Source of the DNA: CAYQAJ01 sp964415245
GTDB taxonomy: Bacteria; Planctomycetota; Planctomycetia; Pirellulales; Pirellulaceae
Length of the DNA stretch: 16,713 nt
Assembly (NCBI GenBank): GCA_964415245.1
Contig: CAYQAJ010000098.1
Span: 1 to 16,713 of the forward strand
Direction of reading: 5' to 3'
Positions 1 through 5,262 of this stretch are shown one piece after another; positions within the stretch are counted from its first letter, which is position 1, and every line of letters starts with the position of its first letter. Both the position numbers and the translations under genes were made by a program. The notes beneath the pieces were generated by a model. The model did not search any database and was not told the origin of the DNA. It saw only the letters and a program-made list of their open reading frames with translations.

Positions 1-570
1 CGAAGCGGGCGGCTCGATCTCGCCACACGGACGAAAGCCAAGAATCGCGTACAGCCGAGTGCGCAGCTCGGGGTTGTGACGGCTGAGGATGTGGAACAAC
101 TCGTGCTCCAGCAGTCGCTCGAGTTGACGCGGCGAGCGGGCCAGCACGGCGTCGGGCAGGATGATCGCGCCGCCGCGGCAGTAGGCGGCGCCGCCTTCTT
201 CCTTGCCGGTCGTGCGAATGAGCGGCACCACGTCGGGAAATACTCGGCCGACTCTTTCGAGACGCGGCTTGATCGCGGCCAGGGCGGCGGTGATGCGCTC
301 GTGGTGCTCGTCTTCCCAGGGCAGAACTTGCGCGGCGGCCATACGCAAGAGGTCGTTCTCGGTCACCGGCTCGTCGGTACCCAACCGCGACTGCACATCG
401 AACGGGCTCAGCACCGAAGTGAAGCGGTCGCTGGTGCCCAGGATCGCCGCACCCTCCTCGACCGTCGCCAGGCGAACGACCGTGCCGCCGTGCAGCGGGG
501 TTTCGGCGTCGGCGGCCGCTGTGGAGCGACAGACGACCGCGAGAAGAAGAAAGCAAGCCGCATATCGCAT
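1..570 (-). CDS. Secreted protein with HExxH metallopeptidase motif (partial, 3' end off window)
   Basis: The reading frame starts at the ATG whose complement is at 568-570 and stays open for 190 codons to the left edge, so the C-terminus is missing. Residues 1-20 form a signal peptide: Met-Arg, a hydrophobic run, then an Ala-rich cleavage region near STAAADA. Near the visible end, residues 156-160 read HELFH inside EHELFHILSRHN, a zinc-binding HExxH motif in a predicted helix. In such enzymes the two His bind zinc and the Glu activates water. A third metal ligand is not certain in what is visible. No named peptidase family was recognised. It is transcribed away from the UDP-sugar pyrophosphorylase gene. 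No clear Shine-Dalgarno precedes the ATG. It is probably a periplasmic or exported zinc-dependent hydrolase, but it could be a non-catalytic relative. Confidence 0.75.
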   Translation of the reverse strand, partial: MRYAACFLLLAVVCRSTAAADAETPLHGGTVVRLATVEEGAAILGTSDRFTSVLSPFDVQSRLGTDEPVTENDLLRMAAAQVLPWEDEHHERITAALAAIKPRLERVGRVFPDVVPLIRTTGKEEGGAAYCRGGAIILPDAVLARSPRQLERLLEHELFHILSRHNPELRTRLYAILGFRPCGEIEPPAS

Positions 571-781
571 GGGCGTTGTCGCCTGTTTCGAGGAATGATC
601 CGGCGCGCAGGCCGTGTTGGCGCAATAGCTCCGTTGGCGTTCCAGGACCGTGCGGCTATGGTAACAGGGTGGATTGTGGACGACAAATGCGGCGCAACGC
701 AGGATCGTAACCCGAAGTTCGGGGGGGGCGCGTGAGTCGCGGAACGTCGCCGCGCGTACCAGATCGCGAAACGGTGTTGTT

Positions 782-898
782 ATGGCCCGATGGCCCCGCC
801 GCACTTGGACGACCGTTTTCACGTACGGCGCGATCTTCGTGCTGTTTCCTCTATTATGCCTTCTCTTGTACGCCTGGGTGCAGGGCTGGCTGTTATGA
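782..898 (+). CDS. Possible 38-residue single-pass membrane microprotein
   Basis: A short frame begins at ATG 782 and stops at TGA 896-898. The product has a basic N-terminus (MARWPRRTW, three Arg) followed by one hydrophobic segment of about 22 residues (roughly 15-37) rich in Leu, Phe and Val and ending close to the stop. This is the pattern of a small inner-membrane protein with its N-terminus inside. The frame extends upstream to 674, but that extension has the Arg/Ser composition of non-coding GC-rich sequence, so 782 is preferred. It lies 52 bp before the UDP-sugar pyrophosphorylase gene and could be co-transcribed with it. There is no strong ribosome binding site and no recognised family. 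Chance remains possible, because a short hydrophobic frame can arise randomly. Confidence 0.45.
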   Translation: MARWPRRTWTTVFTYGAIFVLFPLLCLLLYAWVQGWLL

Positions 899-950
899 CA
901 AGCCGCCCGGCACTTCGCGGTTACACGCAATGAATGGTTGATCCCCGAGT

Positions 951-2354
951 ATGTCGGCGACAATGCACGAGCGACTGCATGCGCGGCTGGCCCCATTCGG
1001 GCAGGAGCATCTGCTCGCCTTCTGGGGCGAACTGGACGACCGAGCGCGCAAGCAACTGGTGGCCGAGATCGACGAGATCGACCTTGCGCTTCTCGACCGA
1101 CTGATTCGCGGCGGCGACGCGCAACGATCGGCTGCCGAGCAGGCGCTTCGCGCCCAGCCGCCCAAGGCGCTGCGGCTGGACGGCTCGGGCGTCGTTCTTT
1201 CACGTCTGGAAGCGCAGCGGCGCGGCGAAGAAGCGCTGCGCGGCGGCGAGGTGGGAGTGATTCTGGTGGCCGGGGGGCAGGGAACCCGGCTGGGGGCGAC
1301 GATGCCCAAAGGGATGCTCCCCATCGGGCCGGTCTCCGAGCGAACGCTGTTTCAAGTGTTAGTCGATCAATTGCGGGCCGTCGCGCGGCGGAGCGGTTCG
1401 GCGATTCCGCTGTTTTTGATGACCAGTCCCGCCACGCACGAGCCGACCATCGAGTACTTCAACGAGAACGACCGGTTTGGGTTGCCGCCCGACGATCTGG
1501 TCGTCTTCTGCCAGGGGACGATGCCGGCCGTCGACGCGAAAACGGGGCGCATCCTGCTTGCCGGCAAGAGTGATCTATGCCGCGGCCCCGACGGGCATGG
1601 CGGCATGCTGGCCGCCCTCGAAAAGAGCGGCGGACTACAACAGGCCGTGCGTCGCGGGCTTTCACTGCTGTTCTATTGCCAGGTCGATAATCCGCTCGCG
1701 CCGGTTTGCGACGCCGAGGTAATCGGCTGCCACCTGCTGGCCGAGTCCGAAATGACCACGCTAGTCGTTGAGAAAACGGGCCCCACCGAGCGGGTGGGCA
1801 ACGTGGTCGAAGTGGAGGGCCGCATGCAGATTATCGAGTATTCCGACCTGCCCGACGAAGCGGCACGCCGCACCGCCGCTGCCGGCTCGCTCGATTTGTG
1901 GGCCGGCAACACGGCGGTACACGTCTTTGATGTAGCGTTTCTTAGGCGCATGGCCGAGCGAGAAGACGTGCTTCCATTCCACCGCGCGGTGAAGAAGACA
2001 CCCTATGTCGATGGCGCGGGCCGCGGGGTCGAGCCCGAATCGCCCAACGCCCTCAAGTTCGAGCGGTTCATCTTCGATTTGATGCCGCATGCACAGGGGG
2101 CGCTGGCGGTCGAAGTCGATCGAGCGGAGGCGTTCGCGCCGGTCAAAAACGCCAGCGGAGCGGCGGCTGATACGCCCGAGACTGCGCAAGCACTGATGGT
2201 GGCCAGACACCGCTGGTGGCTCGAACGGGCGGGCGCACGGGTGGAGCCGGGCGTGGCGGTGGAAATCAGCCCGTTCTTTGCGCTCGACGCGGAAGAGCTA
2301 GCGGGCAAAATCGCGCCGAGTCTTGTCGTGCGCGAACCGACGTTCTTCGAGTGA
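951..2354 (+). CDS. UAP1-like UDP-sugar pyrophosphorylase (UDPGP family)
   Basis: Transfers UMP from UTP to a sugar 1-phosphate, most likely N-acetylglucosamine-1-P or glucose-1-P, giving the UDP-sugar used for envelope polymers; cytoplasmic. The 467-residue protein carries the UDPGP nucleotide-binding signature LVAGGQGTRLG at 105-115 with PKG at 119-121. It also has GHGGM at 215-219, VDNP at 245-248, GNTAVHVF at 319-326, PNALKFERFIFD at 365-376 and PVKN at 397-400. The last three match the C-terminal part of eukaryotic UAP1/AGX pyrophosphorylases closely, rather than bacterial GalU or GlmU. The N-terminal helix containing GQEHLLAFW (17-25) also matches UAP1, which supports the ATG at 951. 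It converges on the cyclophilin gene with a 30-bp gap. The family is certain; sugar specificity cannot be read from sequence alone. Confidence 0.9.
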   Translation: MSATMHERLHARLAPFGQEHLLAFWGELDDRARKQLVAEIDEIDLALLDRLIRGGDAQRSAAEQALRAQPPKALRLDGSGVVLSRLEAQRRGEEALRGGEVGVILVAGGQGTRLGATMPKGMLPIGPVSERTLFQVLVDQLRAVARRSGSAIPLFLMTSPATHEPTIEYFNENDRFGLPPDDLVVFCQGTMPAVDAKTGRILLAGKSDLCRGPDGHGGMLAALEKSGGLQQAVRRGLSLLFYCQVDNPLAPVCDAEVIGCHLLAESEMTTLVVEKTGPTERVGNVVEVEGRMQIIEYSDLPDEAARRTAAAGSLDLWAGNTAVHVFDVAFLRRMAEREDVLPFHRAVKKTPYVDGAGRGVEPESPNALKFERFIFDLMPHAQGALAVEVDRAEAFAPVKNASGAAADTPETAQALMVARHRWWLERAGARVEPGVAVEISPFFALDAEELAGKIAPSLVVREPTFFE

Positions 2355-2362
2355 CGTGCCCT

Positions 2363-2384
2363 CGTAAGTTACGCGCTTACGCGC
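2363..2384. repeat. Hairpin and 8-bp direct repeat between convergent genes
   Basis: In the 30-bp gap between two convergent stops, CGTAAG (2363-2368) can pair with CTTACG (2376-2381) around a 7-base loop. The same bases contain TTACGCGC twice in tandem (2369-2376 and 2377-2384). Being symmetric, the hairpin could act on transcripts from either side, but there is no T-run, so calling it a terminator would be a guess. Confidence 0.35.
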
Positions 2385-3608
2385 TCACTCGTTCACCTTT
2401 GTCGGCGCGTACTCGTGATCGCGCTTGCGAATCACTTCGGCCTTCACGATTTTGTCCGGCTCGGGGAGCGGAGGGAGCGCCTGCGGGTCGCGGCGCTGAA
2501 GTTTCGCCAGCACGTCCATCCCCTCGATCACGCGGCCGAAAACCGTATGCTTGCCGTTGAGCGTGGGCCGGGGAATGAACGTAATGAAGAACTGCGAACC
2601 GCCGCTGTCGGGGTCGCCCGAGTGCGCCATGCTCAGGCTGCCGCGGAAGTGCTTTCGGGCGTCGTCGCGGTCGGCCTCGCCGAAGATGTGGTAGCCGGGT
2701 CCACCCAGTCCGGTTCCCTCGGGGCATCCTCCCTGAGCCATGAATCCCGCTAGGACGCGGTGGAAAGTGACGTCGTCATAGAAGCCCGCTTCCACGAGGC
2801 TGACGAAGTTGCCCACGGTCTGGGGTGCCTGATCCTCGAAGAGTTCGAGCACGATGTCGCCTTGGGTGGTGGCGAGGCGGACGCGGGGCAGATTCGCGTC
2901 GGCTTCCTTCTCACGAAGCTCCTGCTCCTCTTTCCAGAAGTTCACGTAGTCGTCGCAGCTTTCGAGATAGTTGGTTTCCGTTTTCGAGAGCAAACCGAGC
3001 GTCTTGGCCTTGTCGAGCAGCTCCTTGGCCTGTTCGAAGTGGTGCAGGGCGAAGGCCGTTACGCCGGCCAGGCGATACGTCTGCCCCACGCCGCACTCGT
3101 TGTCGACTAGCACCTGGGCCAGCGGTTGTGCCTGCTCGTACTCGTCGCGGGCCACGTCGTCGGCCAGCATGCTGACGAGGAACCGCGTGAGCTGCCGGTC
3201 GACGTCCGGGGCCTCGACGTAGGCCTTGATGGCTGCCGCGCGCAACTCGGGGAGCAAGGCGTTGGCACGGTCGATGAGCGCCTTCCATTCGGCTCGCAAG
3301 GCGTCGGTAGCGCCGCCGGTGGCAGCCTGTTCCTTTAGATCGCGAAGCTGCGTGAGCAGGTCCTTCCACGCTTGGAGCTTGACGGCATACGCCTCGGCCG
3401 CGGACGACTCGGGCGGTTCCTGATCTGGATCTTGGCCTTGCGCTTGGTCCGGCTGAGTCGTAGGGGGCTGGGCGCCGCGGCTGTTGGCGGCGCAGAGTAC
3501 GAATACCATGGCGGCCAGCGCCAGCAACGCGGCAACGGTCAGTACGCAGCCGCGCGAAACGTTCACCAAAAGATCGAACCGTCGCACGAGTCGAAAGTTT
3601 GTATTCAT
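2385..3608 (-). CDS. Membrane-anchored cyclophilin-type peptidyl-prolyl cis-trans isomerase
   Basis: Catalyses cis-trans isomerisation of Xaa-Pro bonds, probably assisting folding outside the cytoplasm. The 407-residue protein has an N-terminal hydrophobic segment at about 22-41 (signal anchor or signal peptide), then a Pro/Gln/Asp-rich linker (46-70). A helical region (70-235) includes a TPR-like stretch near 160-205. The cyclophilin domain spans about 241-395. Active-site residues by analogy with human CypA are R284, F289, M290 and Q292 in TFHRVLAGFMAQGG, with GSQFFI at 337-342. The position of CypA Trp121 holds Thr349, so cyclosporin binding is expected to be weak. The frame stays open far upstream on this strand, but the ATG at 3608 immediately precedes the signal sequence. 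The upstream part lies opposite rsmD and the cupin and is an artefact. The gene is divergent from rsmD. Confidence 0.92.
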   Translation of the reverse strand: MNTNFRLVRRFDLLVNVSRGCVLTVAALLALAAMVFVLCAANSRGAQPPTTQPDQAQGQDPDQEPPESSAAEAYAVKLQAWKDLLTQLRDLKEQAATGGATDALRAEWKALIDRANALLPELRAAAIKAYVEAPDVDRQLTRFLVSMLADDVARDEYEQAQPLAQVLVDNECGVGQTYRLAGVTAFALHHFEQAKELLDKAKTLGLLSKTETNYLESCDDYVNFWKEEQELREKEADANLPRVRLATTQGDIVLELFEDQAPQTVGNFVSLVEAGFYDDVTFHRVLAGFMAQGGCPEGTGLGGPGYHIFGEADRDDARKHFRGSLSMAHSGDPDSGGSQFFITFIPRPTLNGKHTVFGRVIEGMDVLAKLQRRDPQALPPLPEPDKIVKAEVIRKRDHEYAPTKVNE

Positions 3609-3658
3609 CGCGGATGCGGTCACCCCGTGTTGCAATGCGGTGGGTCTGATAAGTTGAA

Positions 3659-3690
3659 CGCCGGCGCGAGAGGCATGGCTGCCTCCGGCG
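3659..3690. promoter_or_regulatory. Stable GC-rich hairpin in divergent intergenic region
   Basis: AGGCA (3671-3675) pairs with TGCCT (3680-3684) across a four-base loop. Outside it CGCCGG (3659-3664) pairs with CCGGCG (3685-3690), leaving a six-base one-sided bulge. It lies about 50 bases upstream of the cyclophilin start, so it may sit in that gene's 5' leader. A role in control or termination is possible but unproven. Confidence 0.4.
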
Positions 3691-3766
3691 CGGCGGGCGC
3701 TCCTTTCAGCATAGAAAAGGCTGCGGAAAGGGAAAAGGCCGGCGGTGGGTAGGCAACTGTTCTTGT

Positions 3767-3778
3767 GTTCGTACGAAC
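3767..3778. promoter_or_regulatory. Perfect 12-bp palindrome, candidate operator
   Basis: GTTCGTACGAAC reads identically on both strands. It lies in the 216-bp gap between the divergent cyclophilin and rsmD genes, 46 bases before the rsmD ATG. Dimeric repressors often bind such sites, and the position would suit control of rsmD or of both genes. The half-site order is the reverse of the Gram-positive LexA box (GAAC-N4-GTTC), so a LexA assignment is not made. Confidence 0.35.
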
Positions 3779-3824
3779 TCGCGGCACGGCGGGTTCGCGC
3801 TCGGGGTATGAGGTAACGCGAACG

Positions 3825-4502
3825 ATGGCACCCAGACGCCCAAGTAAGCGGAAATCCAGACGTCCGGCGAAAGGGGGCTCTCGGCCAACGGCCGAAGACA
3901 GTGCCCGGCACCCTGTCGATGGATCGCCGCGTGGGGGGCGGCTCCGAATTGTGGGCGGCCACATGCGCGGGCGCCTGATCGAGTACAACGGCCGCTTCGA
4001 AACGCGACCCATGAAGGATCGCACGCGGGAAGCGGTGTTCAACCTGATCGGACCGGCTGTCGTGGGGCTGCACGCGATCGACCTGTTTGCCGGCACGGGA
4101 GCCCTGGGACTGGAGGCGATGAGCCGCGGCGCGGCGCGGGTCACGTTCATCGAACGGCACGTGCCGACGGCTCGCGGCATCGAGCAGAACATTGCTCGCT
4201 TCGGGCTCGGGGAGCGGTACCGCGTGGTGACGGCGGACGCATTCCGCTGGGTGCGGCGGCAAGGGAGTTTGCCTGCCGAACCGTGGCTCGTATTCTGTTC
4301 CCCGCCTTACAGCTTCTACCGCGAGCGGCAGGCCGATACGCTGGCGCTGTTGGAAGGGCTGATCGAAGCCGCGCCGGCAGGAAGCATCCTTGTTGTCGAA
4401 GCCGAGCAGACGTTCGATCTGGAGTTGTTGCCTCGCGCGGACGAGTGGGACGTGCGCCGCTACGCCCCGGCGATTGTCGCGGTTTACCGAGCCGCAGACT
4501 AG
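3825..4502 (+). CDS. rsmD: 16S rRNA (guanine-N2)-methyltransferase, RsmD family
   Basis: By family, methylates N2 of G966 (E. coli numbering) in 16S rRNA using S-adenosylmethionine. The 225-residue protein shows the RsmD hallmark RPMKDRTREAVFN (61-73). The SAM-binding motif I is AIDLFAGTGALGLEAMSRGA (84-103), followed by an acidic residue at E110. The catalytic motif IV reads SPPY (159-162) instead of the usual (D/N)PPY. The first roughly 38 residues are a basic, low-complexity extension; typical RsmD proteins are about 190 residues. The start at 3825 is chosen because GAGG lies 11 bases upstream; an in-frame ATG 60 bases earlier gives a less convincing N-terminus. The cupin gene follows after 12 bp, probably co-transcribed. 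The family call is firm; the effect of the motif IV change is unknown. Confidence 0.9.
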   Translation: MAPRRPSKRKSRRPAKGGSRPTAEDSARHPVDGSPRGGRLRIVGGHMRGRLIEYNGRFETRPMKDRTREAVFNLIGPAVVGLHAIDLFAGTGALGLEAMSRGAARVTFIERHVPTARGIEQNIARFGLGERYRVVTADAFRWVRRQGSLPAEPWLVFCSPPYSFYRERQADTLALLEGLIEAAPAGSILVVEAEQTFDLELLPRADEWDVRRYAPAIVAVYRAAD

Positions 4503-4514
4503 AAAGTGTTTGCC

Positions 4515-4880
4515 ATGGACGTGAAGAACATCGACGACGTGACTCCCTTCGTCACGAAGGACGGCTCGCAGATTCGCGAGCTGTTGGCACATCGCAATTC
4601 GTGCATTCGCCAGCAGAGCCTGGCCGAAGCGCGACTCCCCGCCGGCGCCGCCACCACGCCGCACTACCATGAGCGCACGGAGGAAATCTATTACATTCTC
4701 CAAGGCGCGGGCCAAATGCGCCTCGGTGAAGAGAGTCGCAACGTCGCGGCGGGCGACGCCGTCGCCATTCCCCCCGGCGCCGTGCACCAGATCGCCAATA
4801 CGGGCAGCGGAACGCTCAAGTTTCTCTGCTGCTGCGCCCCGGCCTACGAGCACGACGATACCGTGTTGGTGGACTCGTAG
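4515..4880 (+). CDS. Small single-domain cupin protein
   Basis: A 121-residue beta-barrel protein of the cupin_2 type. Cupin motif 1 is PHYHERTEEIYYILQG (49-64), giving metal ligands H50, H52 and E56. Motif 2 is GDAVAIPPGAVHQIANTG (80-97), giving H91. The full metal-binding set is therefore present, and an enzymatic or small-molecule-binding role is plausible, but small cupins are functionally too diverse for a specific call. Near the C-terminus there is an unusual CCC run at 105-107. ATG 4515 is preferred over the in-frame GTG at 4506 because it fits the usual length and does not crowd the rsmD stop. It lies 12 bp behind rsmD, so the two may form an operon. An imperfect hairpin follows the stop. 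Confidence 0.85.
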   Translation: MDVKNIDDVTPFVTKDGSQIRELLAHRNSCIRQQSLAEARLPAGAATTPHYHERTEEIYYILQGAGQMRLGEESRNVAAGDAVAIPPGAVHQIANTGSGTLKFLCCCAPAYEHDDTVLVDS

Positions 4881-4883
4881 CGG

Positions 4884-4927
4884 GTGTCCGCCGAGTCCCT
4901 TTCGAAACAGGGATGACACGCGGACAC
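4884..4927 (+). terminator. Nested inverted repeat after the cupin gene, possible terminator
   Basis: GTGTCCGC (4884-4891) can pair with GCGGACAC (4920-4927), and inside it TCCCT (4896-4900) pairs with AGGGA (4909-4913) around an 8-base loop. It begins four bases after the cupin stop. There is no T-run, so it is not a standard Rho-independent terminator. The right outer arm is also part of the first units of the 8-bp array. Confidence 0.35.
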
Positions 4928-5009
4928 GGCGACACAGCGACACAGCGACACGGCGACGCGGCGACGCGGGGACGCGGCGATGCGGAGATACGGCGACGCG
5001 GGGACACGG
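4914..5009. repeat. 8-bp tandem repeat array (consensus CGACACGG)
   Basis: About twelve consecutive 8-base units run from 4914 to 5009. Examples are CGACACAG at 4930 and 4938, CGACACGG at 4946, CGACGCGG at 4954, 4962 and 4994, and GGACACGG at 4922 and 5002. Variation is mostly A/G and C/T changes at fixed unit positions, as expected from slippage plus point mutation. There are no spacers, so it is not CRISPR-like. As 8 is not a multiple of 3, it is read in all frames, which produces spurious Arg/Val-rich frames. Confidence 0.9.
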
Positions 5010-5138
5010 CGAACTGGCCGCGATTCGCAGGGTCGCCGGGATCGGCAAAGTCGCCGGAGACTTCCCGGTCTCCCGAAGTCGCAGGGGCGCCGGGCCAAAC
5101 CGGGCTATCGGGGGGGTGGACCGGTGCGATTGAACATT

Positions 5139-5176
5139 CCGATTCTACTTATCTCGCTTTCCATACCGATTCTACT
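5139..5176. repeat. Pair of 11-bp direct repeats upstream of the 970-residue gene
   Basis: CCGATTCTACT occurs at 5139-5149 and again at 5166-5176, with a start-to-start spacing of 27 bases. The segment is less GC-rich than its surroundings and lies 87-124 bases before the next start codon. The pair could be protein-binding sites or promoter elements. No known motif was recognised. Confidence 0.5.
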
Positions 5177-5262
5177 AGTACTGGTGCGCGGCTCAACCAG
5201 CGTGCCGCCCTCCGCCTGCTCCCTCCCGCCCCGGCCTTCCTCACCCTCGTCCTTCCATCCCT

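Larger units (their letters stand above)
4881..5262. other. Intergenic region of 382 bp: repeats and hairpins, no gene seen
   Basis: Between the cupin stop and the 970-residue protein I see the nested inverted repeat at 4884-4927 and the 8-bp array to 5009. There are two overlapping, mutually exclusive hairpins: GGAGAC/GTCTCC at 5056-5073 and GACTTC/GAAGTC at 5059-5080. CCGATTCTACT also occurs twice, at 5139-5149 and 5166-5176. No convincing coding frame or RNA gene was found. The promoter of the downstream gene probably lies here. Confidence 0.6.

Noticed and set aside
76..735. Plus-strand open frame of 219 codons
   Set aside because: Mostly antisense to the secreted HExxH protein, which has a signal peptide and motif; the plus frame is low complexity and ends in a run of eight G.
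3767..3778. LexA operator
   Set aside because: The half-sites are in the opposite order to the Gram-positive LexA box, and no SOS gene is adjacent.
4914..5009. CRISPR-like array
   Set aside because: Units are 8 bases, contiguous and without spacers, and no cas gene is nearby. It is a simple tandem repeat.
2385..5048. Minus-strand open frame of 887 codons
   Set aside because: Only 2385-3608 is a real gene (cyclophilin). The upstream part lies opposite rsmD, the cupin and the 8-bp array, and shows the Arg/Ser/Pro-rich composition of antisense GC-rich sequence.
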